From contig NZ_JAHKQH010000040.1 in assembly GCF_018861025.1 (NCBI RefSeq), positions 124,001 through 188,000 on the forward strand: 64,000 nucleotides of DNA. The letters are read 5' to 3'. A model generated the notes under the pieces. That model was given only the letters and a program-made list of their open reading frames with translations. It searched no databases and was not told where the DNA came from. Each line of letters begins with the position of its first letter. Positions within the stretch are counted from its first letter, which is position 1. This document shows positions 7,906 to 19,435 of this stretch, in pieces. This DNA comes from Psychrosphaera sp. B3R10. GTDB lineage: Bacteria > Pseudomonadota > Gammaproteobacteria > Enterobacterales > Alteromonadaceae. A program made the position numbers and the translations under genes.

Positions 7906-8247
7906 TTAATTTGTTAATTCGAAAAGCAGTTGTTCAAGACTTGGATGCCACTGATATTGTTTTAAGGATACTGTTCGGCCCTTAAGAAAGATGCCTTCGT
8001 CCATCAATAACGCTTTTTGTCGTTGAAAGTCTTCACTACCAAGCGTAAAAGCCAATTGACCCGACGAGCGGAGTACTCGATACCAAGGCACGGGTTTATT
8101 ATTGTGACCTTCTTTAGGAATAAATTGCATTGATTTACCAACTAACCGAGCTCTGCCCGGCAAACCGGCTAGGTCGGCGATTTGACCGTAACTTGCAACT
8201 TTCCCCACAGGGATTAGCTGAACTACAGACCATATTTTTTGGTACAT
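7906..8247 (-). CDS. alkyltransferase-like protein (ATL, MGMT family without the cysteine)
   Basis: A 113-residue protein with the DNA-binding fold of O6-alkylguanine transferases: YQKIWSVVQLIPVGKVASYG, then GLPGRARLVGKSM, then PVPWYRVLRSSG. The position of the reactive cysteine in PCHR is taken by Trp (PWYR), the mark of ATL proteins. These bind O6-alkylguanine without repairing it and hand it to nucleotide excision repair. The ATG at 8247 gives the usual N-terminus; a GTG at 8274 would add nine residues. It is about 2.5 kb from ogt, which keeps the cysteine, so both versions are present. Confidence 0.9.
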   Translation of the reverse strand: MYQKIWSVVQLIPVGKVASYGQIADLAGLPGRARLVGKSMQFIPKEGHNNKPVPWYRVLRSSGQLAFTLGSEDFQRQKALLMDEGIFLKGRTVSLKQYQWHPSLEQLLFELTN

Positions 8248-8326
8248 TTGTAAGCTACTCACAAATAACAACACTTACGTTCCATATGGAACAATGACTT
8301 ACGCCCATTCACTATGCAAGAACACG

Positions 8327-8533
8327 CTATAGCGTTTTGTAATATTCATAACGAGATATAAGGTGCTCTTGAACGCCTACGTCAGTGTAATTTTGATGAA
8401 TATATTTAAATATTTCAGGTTTACTCATTAGGCCACGCTTTTCTTTATAAGCCCAATAAGACGTCATTAAATCGTACTGAATTTCTTCTTGTTCTTGCTT
8501 AGTTCTCACTGCGATATTATGAACCATGACCAT
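8327..8533 (-). CDS. small hypothetical protein (68 aa)
   Basis: A 68-residue charged protein containing EEIQYDLMTSYWAYKEKRG and YIHQNYTDVGVQEHLISRYEYY. It is rich in aromatic residues and has no signal peptide or membrane segment. I do not recognise a family. The start could be GTG 8536, ATG 8533 or the ATG at 8527; TGAG lies just upstream of 8533. It has its own gaps on both sides. It is short, but its composition looks protein-like. Confidence 0.5.
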   Translation of the reverse strand: MVMVHNIAVRTKQEQEEIQYDLMTSYWAYKEKRGLMSKPEIFKYIHQNYTDVGVQEHLISRYEYYKTL

Positions 8534-8673
8534 CACTCAAAATTAATTTTGGTTATTCTAACCTGAACGATAACAAATTCTAGTTTTATCCCATATTCAG
8601 AATAAGTTTTGCCTTTCCGACGAGCCATATTAATTTGAGCACTAAATTTATGCTCGCCATTATCAATTGTTTA

Positions 8674-9003
8674 TTAAGTATTTATGGCGATTTGGCCATT
8701 TCCACAATGTGCTGACATAAAAAATCGTTTAGCTCTTCTATGTTCTATAGCTAACTGATATTTTCGCCATACTTTTACGCTTAATTGCGTGCTAGTTGCG
8801 CCATTAACGATTGCATCTACGAATTCTCTTTCTTCATCTAAGATAGGTTCAATGGCACATTCAGCTAACGCCTTTAAAAGTTGGCCATTTTGGGTAAGGA
8901 ATTCTGCTTCTAAGACGGTAAAAAGTCCACAACGTCTAAACCCTTCAGGGAAATTAAGATCGTCATAGAATCGCGTTCGCTGTTTTCTAATATCATTTAT
9001 CAT
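8674..9003 (-). CDS. maoP: MaoP-like DUF413 protein
   Basis: A 109-residue protein matching DUF413. Key blocks are RFYDDLNFPEGFRRCGLFTV, LEAEFLTQNG, EEREFVDAIVNG and VWRKYQLAIEHRRAKRFF, in the same order and length as E. coli MaoP (YifE). In E. coli, MaoP works with the maoS site near oriC to organise the Ori macrodomain. Here the gene is about 12 kb from the proposed oriC, which fits such a role, but I could not identify a maoS element. The ATG is preceded by an AGGGT ribosome site. Assignment to DUF413 is firm; shared function is inferred. Confidence 0.8.
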   Translation of the reverse strand: MINDIRKQRTRFYDDLNFPEGFRRCGLFTVLEAEFLTQNGQLLKALAECAIEPILDEEREFVDAIVNGATSTQLSVKVWRKYQLAIEHRRAKRFFMSAHCGNGQIAINT

Positions 9004-9490
9004 GGGTTACCCTTAACTATTTACGAACAATAAAATGCAAAGTGTTAATCAGTTTGGCAATTTATAAGCTGAAAATAAGACAACGCCATGACAGAAAAGT
9101 GTCTTTTTTTAGAACATCTACGATATTGAAAAGATACGAGTTGAATAATCTAAAACCAACATGTTTTTACAAAAATACCGTCCTTAGCAAAAGGGCTGCT
9201 TTTAACCAAATAGCTAAATAAGTAACCATAAAACTGAAATTACAGGCGTTTATGCCGTAACGGTTGGTTCTACTAGTGTAATTGGACCATTAACCGCAGG
9301 TGTTATGTGTAATATGGCACGCAACAAGCCGTTTTAAGCGTAAATATAAGATAATGAGCTGTGGTGTATTACCCGCCGAAACATCGCCCTTTGTGGGGCA
9401 TTAGGGGCCTTTATCTACAAATGAGGGATCGACGGAATAGTGCAATTAATTATGGAAGTAAAGTTGGTAGGCTAGTCAAACACCTAAAAA
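9004..9490. other. gene-free stretch with possible decayed coding remnants
   Basis: No intact gene is visible between maoP and the atp terminator. About 9214-9339 on the plus strand reads as a hydrophobic peptide (TGVYAVTVGSTSVIGPLTAG) that stops at 9337-9339 without a clear start. About 9360-9424 reads, in another frame, WCITRRNIALCGALGAFIY before a stop. These look like pieces of a small lost membrane-protein gene, but could be chance. Confidence 0.3.
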
Positions 9491-9491
9491 C

Positions 9492-9517
9492 AAAAAACCC
9501 AGCCTAAGCTGGGTTTT
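9492..9517 (-). terminator. rho-independent terminator of the atp operon
   Basis: AAAACCCAGC (9494-9503) pairs with GCTGGGTTTT (9508-9517) around CTAA. On the minus strand the hairpin is followed by a run of T. It lies about 55 bases after the atpC stop. Confidence 0.9.
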
Positions 9518-9570
9518 AACTTTCAATCTAAACACGAAGTGTAAATCAAAATAAATTCTAGGAAGCTAAT

Positions 9571-9990
9571 TTAGCCTTTACGAATTTGTTGGATAACACG
9601 TAATTGTGCAATAGCTTGAGCAAGCTCAGCTGCTGCTTCAGCATATTCAAAGTCAGCGCCTGGATTTGCAATAGCTTCTTCAGCAGATTTTTGTGCTGCT
9701 AAAGCTTCTGCTTCATCTAGGTCTTCTGCTCTAAGAGCTGTGTCAGCCAACACGGAAACGCTACCAGGTTGTACTTCTAAAATACCACCGGCAACGTAGA
9801 AAAACTCTTCTACTCCGTGTTGCTTAACTACGCGTACCATGCCAGGTTTAATGGCAGTAAGTAAAGGCGCGTGACCTGGATAAATACCCAAATCACCTTC
9901 ACTACCTGTTACTTGTAATGTTTCAACAAGACCAGAGAATAATCTCTTTTCCGCGCTTACTACATCCAAGTGGACAGTCATTGCAGCCAT
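9571..9990 (-). CDS. atpC: F1Fo ATP synthase epsilon subunit
   Basis: A 139-residue epsilon subunit, part of the central stalk and an inhibitor of ATP hydrolysis. The N-terminal beta-sandwich begins [20 protein letters not shown] and includes [19 protein letters not shown]; the C-terminal two-helix part is rich in Ala and Glu. Its length equals that of E. coli AtpC. It is last in the operon, 15 bases after atpD, and is followed by a strong terminator. Confidence 0.98.
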   Translation of the reverse strand: MAAMTVHLDVVSAEKRLFSGLVETLQVTGSEGDLGIYPGHAPLLTAIKPGMVRVVKQHGVEEFFYVAGGILEVQPGSVSVLADTALRAEDLDEAEALAAQKSAEEAIANPGADFEYAEAAAELAQAIAQLRVIQQIRKG

Positions 9991-10005
9991 TGTACGCTCC
10001 GTATT

Positions 10006-11397
<1,392 letters not shown>

Positions 11398-11415
11398 TCA
11401 TAAATTTTTGTTAAC

Positions 11416-12276
11416 CTAAACCGCCGCAGAACCAGCACATATCTCAGAAATTTCCTGAGTGATGGCTGCTTGACGTGCCTTGTTGTAAACCAATTGTAAA
11501 TCGTTGATAAGGTCACCCGCATTGTCTGTAGCGGCTTTCATTGCAACCATACGTGCAGCTTGCTCTGAAGCTGAGTTTTCAACGACACCTTGGTAAACCT
11601 GTGATTCCACATAACGAACTAATAAAGCGTCTAACAACACTTTAGGATCTGGTTCGTAGATGTAATCCCAGTTTCCTGACATGTCTTCATCTTCTGATTT
11701 TGGTAAAGGTAATAACTGATCGATCGTCGGTTCTTGCGTCATTGTGTTAACAAATTTGTTATACACAACGAACAAGCGGTCGATTTTGCCTTCATTGTAA
11801 GCGTCTAACATAACGCGAACAGAACCAACAACGTCTTGTACAGACGGTGCATCGCCGAGTCCTGAGTTTGCAGCAACTACTTTACCGCCAAAGCGGTTAA
11901 AGAAGCCGATAGCTTTAGTACCAATCGCAGCGAAGTCAACTTCAACATCAGCTTTGAAATACTTTTCAGCATCTTTTGCTACGGCTTTGAACTCATTTGC
12001 GTTCAAGCCACCACACAGACCACGGTCAGACGAAATCACCACATAACCTACACGTTTCACTTCACGCTCTTCCAAATATGGATGGCGAAATTCCAAGCTA
12101 CCACGTGCAATGTGACCAATCACTTTACGCATAGTTTTCGCATATGGACGGCTAGAAGCCATACGGTCTTGAGCTTTCTTCATTTTAGAAGCCGCAACCA
12201 TTTCCATAGCGTTGGTAATCTTCTGAGTATTTTTAATACTACCGATCTTACCTTTTATCTCTTTTGCGCCGGACAT
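11416..12276 (-). CDS. atpG: F1Fo ATP synthase gamma subunit
   Basis: A 286-residue gamma subunit, the rotating shaft of F1. The N-terminal helix carries [20 protein letters not shown] and the C-terminal helix ends [20 protein letters not shown], the two halves of the coiled coil that enters the alpha/beta ring. [12 protein letters not shown] marks the Rossmann-like middle. Length is one residue shorter than the E. coli protein. It lies between atpA and atpD as usual. Confidence 0.98.
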   Translation of the reverse strand: MSGAKEIKGKIGSIKNTQKITNAMEMVAASKMKKAQDRMASSRPYAKTMRKVIGHIARGSLEFRHPYLEEREVKRVGYVVISSDRGLCGGLNANEFKAVAKDAEKYFKADVEVDFAAIGTKAIGFFNRFGGKVVAANSGLGDAPSVQDVVGSVRVMLDAYNEGKIDRLFVVYNKFVNTMTQEPTIDQLLPLPKSEDEDMSGNWDYIYEPDPKVLLDALLVRYVESQVYQGVVENSASEQAARMVAMKAATDNAGDLINDLQLVYNKARQAAITQEISEICAGSAAV

Positions 12277-12341
12277 GTGATTCTCCGATAAACGTTCAAC
12301 GAAAGTGAGTTACGCTTTAATAGCGAACTCACTTAACCTAA

Positions 12342-13883
12342 TTACCAAGTTTGAGTCGCTTTGAACTTCTCAATGCCTTCTTTCAAACTTGCTTCGATTT
12401 CGCCGTTGAAGTTACCAGTTGCATCAATATTATCCATAAGCTCAGTGTAAGTACTTTGCATGAATGAAATTAACGCTGACTCGAAGTCCAATACTTTAGA
12501 TACTTCGATGTCCTGTAAATAACCTTTTTCAGCAGCAAACAATGAAACACCCATTTCAGCAATTGACATTGGTGCATATTGTTTCTGTTTCATCAACTCA
12601 GTTACACGCTCACCATGCTCTAATTGAGCACGAGTTGCTTCATCTAGATCAGATGCAAACTGAGAGAACGCCGCTAATTCACGGTATTGCGCAAGTGCTA
12701 GACGGATACCACCACCTAGTTTCTTGATAATCTTTGTTTGTGCCGCACCACCAACACGAGATACCGAGATACCAGCATTTACAGCTGGACGGATACCTGC
12801 GTTGAACATGTCAGACTCAAGGAAGATTTGACCATCGGTAATCGAGATTACGTTAGTCGGGACGAATGCTGATACGTCACCTGCTTGAGTTTCAATGATT
12901 GGAAGTGCTGTTAAAGAACCTGTTTTGCCTTTAACTTTACCTTCAGTGTAACGTTCAACATAAACGTCATTTACTCGAGCAGCACGCTCTAGTAGACGTG
13001 AATGAAGATAGAAAACGTCACCTGGGTATGCTTCACGACCTGGTGGACGTTTAAGAAGCAAAGAGATTTGACGGTAAGCAACAGCTTGCTTAGACAAATC
13101 ATCATATACGATTAGTGCGTCTTGACCGTTATCACGGAAATATTCACCCATTGTACAACCAGAGAATGGCGCTAAGAATTGCAATGCAGCAGATTCAGAC
13201 GCAGATGCAGCAACGATGATAGTATTATCTAACGCACCGTGCTCTTCTAGTTTACGTACAACGTTAGCGATAGTAGACGCTTTCTGACCGATAGCGACAT
13301 ACACACACTTAATATCAGAATCTTTCTGATTGATGATTGCATCGATTGCCAACGCAGTTTTACCTGTTTGACGGTCACCGATAATAAGTTCACGTTGTCC
13401 ACGACCAACTGGGATCATAGAGTCAACAGACTTATAACCAGTTTGAACTGGCTCGTCTACCGATTGACGTTCGATTACACCAGGTGCAATTTTTTCTACT
13501 GGTTCAAAACCAGCAGCGTCAATTGGACCTTTACCATCGATTGGCTCACCAAGTGTGTTTACAACACGACCTAGTAGCGCGTCACCTACTGGAACCTGTA
13601 AAATACGGCCAGTAGATTTAACTTTTGTACCTTCTCTAAGGTCCGCATATGGACCCATAACTACCGCACCTACAGAGTCACGCTCTAGGTTTAAGGCGAT
13701 AGCATAGCGGTTACCAGGAAGCTCGATCATCTCACCTTGCATACAGTCAGCTAGACCGTGGATGCGGATGATTCCGTCGGTAACAGATACGATAGTACCT
13801 TCGTTACGTGCTTCGCTGACAACGTCAAACTGTTCAATTCTTTTCTTGATCAGTTCGGCGATTTCAGTTGAGTTAAGTTGCAT
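12342..13883 (-). CDS. atpA: F1Fo ATP synthase alpha subunit
   Basis: A 513-residue non-catalytic nucleotide-binding subunit of F1. It starts [19 protein letters not shown], exactly as in E. coli, so the ATG at 13883 is chosen over the slightly longer frame. The Walker A motif GDRQTGKT is near residue 169, and the arginine-finger region [11 protein letters not shown] is present. The gene is 14 bases after atpH and 65 bases before atpG. Confidence 0.99.
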   Translation of the reverse strand: MQLNSTEIAELIKKRIEQFDVVSEARNEGTIVSVTDGIIRIHGLADCMQGEMIELPGNRYAIALNLERDSVGAVVMGPYADLREGTKVKSTGRILQVPVGDALLGRVVNTLGEPIDGKGPIDAAGFEPVEKIAPGVIERQSVDEPVQTGYKSVDSMIPVGRGQRELIIGDRQTGKTALAIDAIINQKDSDIKCVYVAIGQKASTIANVVRKLEEHGALDNTIIVAASASESAALQFLAPFSGCTMGEYFRDNGQDALIVYDDLSKQAVAYRQISLLLKRPPGREAYPGDVFYLHSRLLERAARVNDVYVERYTEGKVKGKTGSLTALPIIETQAGDVSAFVPTNVISITDGQIFLESDMFNAGIRPAVNAGISVSRVGGAAQTKIIKKLGGGIRLALAQYRELAAFSQFASDLDEATRAQLEHGERVTELMKQKQYAPMSIAEMGVSLFAAEKGYLQDIEVSKVLDFESALISFMQSTYTELMDNIDATGNFNGEIEASLKEGIEKFKATQTW

Positions 13884-13897
13884 GCTCAAATCCCCAA

Positions 13898-14431
13898 TTA
13901 CGATTGCAATACGTGTGATAAACGATCTAACTTGCCGCGGATTGTTGCATCAATAACGGTATCACCCGCCTTGATTAACATCCCGCCAACAACAGAGTTA
14001 TCAACGCTGCAATTCAGCTTAATTTTGCGTGCTAGACGTTTTTCTAATGACGAAGATAATGCAGTTTCCTGCGCACTTGTCATCTCGATTGCTGAAGTGA
14101 TTTCCACTTCAATTTCATTCTCGTACTCTGCTTTAAGTTCTGCGAACATTTCAGCAACAGCCGGAAGTGCAATCAATCGTCCATTCTCGGCCAATACTTT
14201 TACAAAGTTTTGACCGTTTTCATTCAGTTGTTCACCACATACTTTGATAAATAAATCAGAAGTAGCATCTGGTGAGTGAGAGCCAGACAAAAAGGTAACA
14301 ATGTCGGTATTTTTTGCAACTTCTGAAGCAAAAAATAACATGTCGTTCCAATTCGAAACTGCTTGGCTTTCTACAGCGAAATCAAATGCAGCTTTAGCGT
14401 AGGGACGAGCTACTGTAGTCAATTCAGACAT
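13898..14431 (-). CDS. atpH: F1Fo ATP synthase delta subunit
   Basis: A 177-residue delta subunit (OSCP), which holds the peripheral stalk to the top of F1. The N-terminal helical domain begins with [16 protein letters not shown] and the C-terminal region contains [21 protein letters not shown], both family hallmarks. Its length matches E. coli AtpH. It is separated from atpF by 18 bases and from atpA by 14. Confidence 0.98.
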   Translation of the reverse strand: MSELTTVARPYAKAAFDFAVESQAVSNWNDMLFFASEVAKNTDIVTFLSGSHSPDATSDLFIKVCGEQLNENGQNFVKVLAENGRLIALPAVAEMFAELKAEYENEIEVEITSAIEMTSAQETALSSSLEKRLARKIKLNCSVDNSVVGGMLIKAGDTVIDATIRGKLDRLSHVLQS

Positions 14432-14449
14432 ATTGCTCTATTCCTCTGC

Positions 14450-14920
14450 TTAAAGTTCTGCAACTAGTTTATCTAGGATATCGCTATGGGCAGCAGCATC
14501 TATTTGACGCTCTAAGATCTTCTCTGCACCAGCAATGGCTAAAACAGAAACCTGTTGACGAAGATCTTCCTTCGCGCGATTGCGCTCAGCTTCAACTTCC
14601 GCTTGACCTTGAGCAATGATTTTCTCACGCTCTTCATGTCCACGGGTTGTTTCTTCATCAACGATTTGTGTCGCACGCTTTTTGGCTTGCTCAATAATAT
14701 CAGCAGCTTGAGCTTTAGCGTCTTTCAACTGCTCAGTTACTTTATGTTGGGCAAGTTCTAAGTCTTTTTCTGCACGTTCACCGGCAGCAAGACCTTCTGC
14801 AATCTTATTCTGGCGTTCTTCAATCGCACCATTCAATACTGGCCATACGTATTTCATCGTAAACCAGACAAAGAATATAAATGCAATCGCTTCGCCTAAC
14901 AGAGTGGCATTAAGATTCAC
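14450..14920 (-). CDS. atpF: F1Fo ATP synthase subunit b
   Basis: A 156-residue peripheral-stalk subunit. One N-terminal membrane helix ([20 protein letters not shown]) is followed by a long charged coiled coil rich in Ala, Glu, Lys and Gln. Length is identical to E. coli AtpF. Two copies are expected per complex. It is the fourth gene of the operon, 45 bases after atpE. Confidence 0.98.
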   Translation of the reverse strand: MNLNATLLGEAIAFIFFVWFTMKYVWPVLNGAIEERQNKIAEGLAAGERAEKDLELAQHKVTEQLKDAKAQAADIIEQAKKRATQIVDEETTRGHEEREKIIAQGQAEVEAERNRAKEDLRQQVSVLAIAGAEKILERQIDAAAHSDILDKLVAEL

Positions 14921-14965
14921 AACCGCTCTCCTTAATTAATTTAATGTTCGGAATGGACGAATTAA

Positions 14966-15271
<306 letters not shown>

Positions 15272-15298
15272 TTAGCCATCTATATAAAATCTTAAAAA

Positions 15299-16108
<810 letters not shown>

Positions 16109-16117
16109 TTAAAGTTA

Positions 16118-16492
16118 TTAAAAAAAAATCGATTGCATAAACTGGCTAACTTTCATAATCACAAACCCTGCTAATAACGCCGGAAATACAACCGGAAGGG
16201 TCTTGATGACTAAAATAAACAGCGCACCAGTTAACATTATCTTTACCGTTTCACCGCGATAAAATGAAGCCGCAACTTGTTGTAGTTGTCTTGCCCCACT
16301 AAAACGAAACGCATATATAGTAAATATAAAAGCAGGAAGTACATCTAACATAACGCCAATCATAAATGACTGGCCAGCTTGCACTTCCCAAATAATTCCT
16401 ACGGTAATCGCTAACAACATCCCAATGCTAATTTGCAAAGCCAAAAACTTAAATGCTTTGACTCTATTTATCTGGGAAAGATGTTGTACCAA
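16118..16492 (-). CDS. atpI: ATP synthase assembly protein AtpI
   Basis: A 124-residue membrane protein with about four hydrophobic segments and GARQLQQVAASFYRGETVKI in the cytoplasmic loop, a conserved AtpI feature. It helps c-ring assembly and is not part of the finished enzyme. It is the first gene of the operon. Its ATG lies about 118 bases after the -10 box of the promoter at 16610-16637. Confidence 0.93.
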   Translation of the reverse strand: MVQHLSQINRVKAFKFLALQISIGMLLAITVGIIWEVQAGQSFMIGVMLDVLPAFIFTIYAFRFSGARQLQQVAASFYRGETVKIMLTGALFILVIKTLPVVFPALLAGFVIMKVSQFMQSIFF

Positions 16493-16609
16493 AAATCGAT
16501 TACCCTAACTTGTCATACGCACCCTACTTGGTGCAAAAACTGACTCCACTGAACTAAAAAACGTCACAATTGCTAAATTGTGGTGCATCAAGAGTCAAAA
16601 ACTCGCGAA

Positions 16610-16637
16610 ATTATACGTTTAAATGGTTTATTTGCAA
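16610..16637 (-). promoter_or_regulatory. sigma70-type promoter of the atp operon
   Basis: On the minus strand TTGCAA (16632-16637) and a perfect TATAAT (16610-16615) are separated by 16 bases. It would start transcription near 16603 and give a leader of about 110 bases before atpI. A small CACAATT/AATTGTG hairpin (16565-16582) lies in that leader. Confidence 0.75.
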
Positions 16638-16976
16638 GTTTTGCCAACCTTATTGTGTCTTTATCCTTTAAGCTCTATTTCCGCGTTGCGTGCAGTGAAT
16701 ACCAATAATTTCGGCGAACAGGCAGATCGTTGATTTTGTTAACTAAACGCGACAAAAATGACACTTTTGTTGCAACTTACTAAAACTAAAGTTTGGCAGC
16801 TAAGTGTATTTAGTGAAATAAACATGGTGAATATTGATTATTAAATGATGTTTATTCAGTTACTTTGCGTATAAACAAACATATTTTCTTAGATCACTTA
16901 GAGTAAATAATCTAAATATGGTTATATCAGCGAATAAACTGGATCCGCTGATATTATCTCTAAATGTTAAACCGAC
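16638..16976. other. gene-free spacer between parB and the atp promoter
   Basis: No open frame of note. The only structure seen is the inverted repeat at 16924-16954 just after parB. The rest is AT-rich, and I found no parS-like site in it. Confidence 0.6.
16924..16954 (-). terminator. hairpin downstream of parB
   Basis: ATATCAGCG (16924-16932) and CGCTGATAT (16946-16954) form a perfect 9-base stem with a 13-base loop, 22 bases after the parB stop. It has no long T run, so termination is likely but not certain. Confidence 0.5.
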
Positions 16977-17858
16977 TTATTTTAAGTGGTTCAAAATACC
17001 ATCTAGTTCATCGAGTGAGGTATAGGAAATAACCATTTTTCCTTTGCCTTTTCGATTGTAAGATATCTCTACTTTGGCACCTAGTTTCTCAACTAACTGT
17101 TGTTCGAGTAGTTTTACGTCAGGATCTTTAACTTGTTCTGCTTTTGGCTTAGCTTCCTGCGATAAACTGTTTACCAGTTTTTCAGTTTCACGAACGGTTA
17201 GTTCTTTTGCGACAACTTTACGTGCAGCTAACACTTGCTCATCGCCACCTAAACCCAGCAACACTTTAGCGTGTCCAAACTCAAGATCACCATGTTCCAT
17301 TAAGGTTTTTACATCGTCTTCGAGTTTATTTAAACGCAAATAGTTAGTGACCGATGTTCTTGATTTGCCCACAGCATCTGCTACTTCTTGGTGTGTTAAT
17401 TCGAATTCATCTTGAAGGCGTTGCAAAGCAATCGCTTCTTCCATTGCATTTAAGTCTTCACGTTGAATATTTTCGATAAGCGCAATAGCAACGGCCGCTT
17501 CATCTGGAACATCTTTGACAATGACAGGTACCGAGTCTAATTGGGCGATTTGAGATGCACGCCATCGACGTTCACCGGCAATAATTTCATATTGATCATC
17601 GCCAACAGGTCGAACAATTATTGGTTGAATAATGCCTTGGGTTTTAATTGATGCGGCAAGTTCTTCTAAAGCATCAGGAGACATATCTTTACGAGGTTGA
17701 TATTTACCAGGTTGCAATTTTTCAATCGGAAGTTTCGACACAGCCGCAATTTCGTCATTAGGCTGCGCTGTTGAATTTCCTGTTGGATCGGCTTTATTCG
17801 ATTGGGTCGCTAATAGAGCGTCAAGACCTCTTCCTAATCCACGTTTACGAGCAGACAT
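16977..17858 (-). CDS. parB: chromosome partitioning protein ParB
   Basis: A 293-residue CTP-dependent DNA clamp that loads at parS and spreads. It begins MSARKRGLGRGLDALL, the ParA-contact peptide. GERRWRAS, the nucleotide-binding arginine motif, is near residue 95, and the helix-turn-helix HQEVADAVGKSRTSVTNYLR reads parS. The C-terminal dimer domain ends the protein. It follows parA by 27 bases. Its likely targets are the two perfect parS sites inside recF, about 17-18 kb away across oriC. Confidence 0.97.
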   Translation of the reverse strand: MSARKRGLGRGLDALLATQSNKADPTGNSTAQPNDEIAAVSKLPIEKLQPGKYQPRKDMSPDALEELAASIKTQGIIQPIIVRPVGDDQYEIIAGERRWRASQIAQLDSVPVIVKDVPDEAAVAIALIENIQREDLNAMEEAIALQRLQDEFELTHQEVADAVGKSRTSVTNYLRLNKLEDDVKTLMEHGDLEFGHAKVLLGLGGDEQVLAARKVVAKELTVRETEKLVNSLSQEAKPKAEQVKDPDVKLLEQQLVEKLGAKVEISYNRKGKGKMVISYTSLDELDGILNHLK

Positions 17859-17885
17859 TATTTTTCCTTTACTACAAATTGACGT

Positions 17886-18677
17886 TTATGATGATGCAGC
17901 GGCTTTTACTGCTTTGTCCGACCGACGTAAAATTTCTCCAGCTAATGCCAAATAAGCTTTTGCACCAGAAGAAGACTTGTCGTAATACATGACAGGCGAG
18001 CCAAAACTTGGGGCTTCAGCCAATCGAACGTTTCTTGGAATAACTGTACGGTAAACTTTATCGCCAAAATGGTGTTTTAGTTGCTCTGAAACATCATTGG
18101 CCAAACGATTTCGCGGATCGTACATAGTCCGCAAAATACCTTCAATTTTTAATTCTGAATTTAACACACTCGCCAGCGAAGTTATTGTGTCCATTAATGC
18201 GGTTAACCCTTCAAGGGCATAATACTCACATTGCATCGGCACGATAACGGAATCTGCCGCAGCCATTGCATTAACAGTTAACATATTGAGTGACGGGGGG
18301 CAGTCGATAAAAATAAAGTCATAATTGTCTTTTATTTTTTCTAAGGCTTTTTTCAAACGCAATTCACGTCCATACATTTCCATCATTTTGACTTCAGCTG
18401 CGGTGACGTCGCCATTGCCGGCAATAAGGTGATAGCCGCCAGACGTTTCTGTCTGAACAACTTGTTCGAAAGGCGTATCTTCGACTAATAGATCATAGGC
18501 ACTGAATTCAATTTCATATTTATCAATACCAGAGCCCATAGTTGCATTACCCTGGGGATCTAAGTCGACTAACAAAACTTTACGCTTTGTTGCTGCCATT
18601 GACGCAGCTAAATTGACCGCAGAAGTGGTTTTGCCCACTCCACCTTTTTGATTGGCTATCGCTATAATTTTTGCCAC
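17886..18677 (-). CDS. parA: chromosome partitioning ATPase ParA
   Basis: A 263-residue deviant-Walker ATPase that binds DNA non-specifically and moves ParB-parS complexes. The motif KGGVGKTTSAVNLAA (with the signature lysine) is at residues 10-25, and DLDPQGNATMGSG follows. FIDCPPSLNMLTVNAM is Walker B. Length fits chromosomal ParA/Soj without the extra N-terminal DNA-binding domain of plasmid ParA. It sits in the widespread order mnmG-rsmG-parA-parB. Confidence 0.97.
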   Translation of the reverse strand: MAKIIAIANQKGGVGKTTSAVNLAASMAATKRKVLLVDLDPQGNATMGSGIDKYEIEFSAYDLLVEDTPFEQVVQTETSGGYHLIAGNGDVTAAEVKMMEMYGRELRLKKALEKIKDNYDFIFIDCPPSLNMLTVNAMAAADSVIVPMQCEYYALEGLTALMDTITSLASVLNSELKIEGILRTMYDPRNRLANDVSEQLKHHFGDKVYRTVIPRNVRLAEAPSFGSPVMYYDKSSSGAKAYLALAGEILRRSDKAVKAAASS

Positions 18678-18716
18678 GTTATCTATGATCCATATTCTAA
18701 TTTATTGCGACGTTTT

Positions 18717-19346
18717 CTATTGCGATTTAAGCAACACTAAGTGTCGTTCAGCATTTAAATTCGGCACCACTAACGGTGCAATTGAGTCAACTTTAACAAA
18801 ATCAGGCAAAGCTTCAATTTCTTCTTGTGCAAGTTGACCTTTTAACGCAAAAAATCGGCCATTAGGTGCAACAAGATGACGACTCCAATTGACCATATCT
18901 GAAATCGATGCAAATGCTCGGCTTAATACGCCAGCAAACTCGCCTTCGAAATCTTCTACCCGACTTTGTACAGGAATAATATTTTTAAGTCCTAGGTCGA
19001 GTTTAACTTGAGTCATAAATCTCACTCGTTTACCAAGGGAATCGAGCAACGTGAATTCTAGATCCGGATTTATAATCGCTAGTGGGATCCCCGGTAACCC
19101 TGGTCCGGTACCTACATCAATAAATTTATTATTAATATTAGTAACAGAAAGTAAGTGAGGACTTACAACTAGACTGTCCATTATGTGTTTTATTAACATC
19201 TGTTCAGGTTCACGCACAGACGTTAAATTATAGGCTTTGTTCCATTTATGCAATAACTCAACATAGGCGACTAATTGATCTATCTGCAAGTCACTAATTT
19301 TCAGGTCTGTTTGTGCTATTAATTTGGTAAGTTTGTTTTTTAACAT
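18717..19346 (-). CDS. rsmG: 16S rRNA (guanine527-N7)-methyltransferase
   Basis: A 209-residue Rossmann-fold methyltransferase that uses S-adenosylmethionine to methylate G527 of 16S rRNA; its loss gives low-level streptomycin resistance in other bacteria. [20 protein letters not shown] and the AdoMet loop [17 protein letters not shown] are diagnostic. It lies 39 bases before parA and 89 bases after mnmG. Confidence 0.97.
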   Translation of the reverse strand: MLKNKLTKLIAQTDLKISDLQIDQLVAYVELLHKWNKAYNLTSVREPEQMLIKHIMDSLVVSPHLLSVTNINNKFIDVGTGPGLPGIPLAIINPDLEFTLLDSLGKRVRFMTQVKLDLGLKNIIPVQSRVEDFEGEFAGVLSRAFASISDMVNWSRHLVAPNGRFFALKGQLAQEEIEALPDFVKVDSIAPLVVPNLNAERHLVLLKSQ

Positions 19347-19435
19347 GGGTGTATGAGATACAAGAAATTAAAATTACCGCTTAAGTATAACTAGCTAAAC
19401 CAACCATACCTAGCGATAATTTTTAAACTTTGGAA

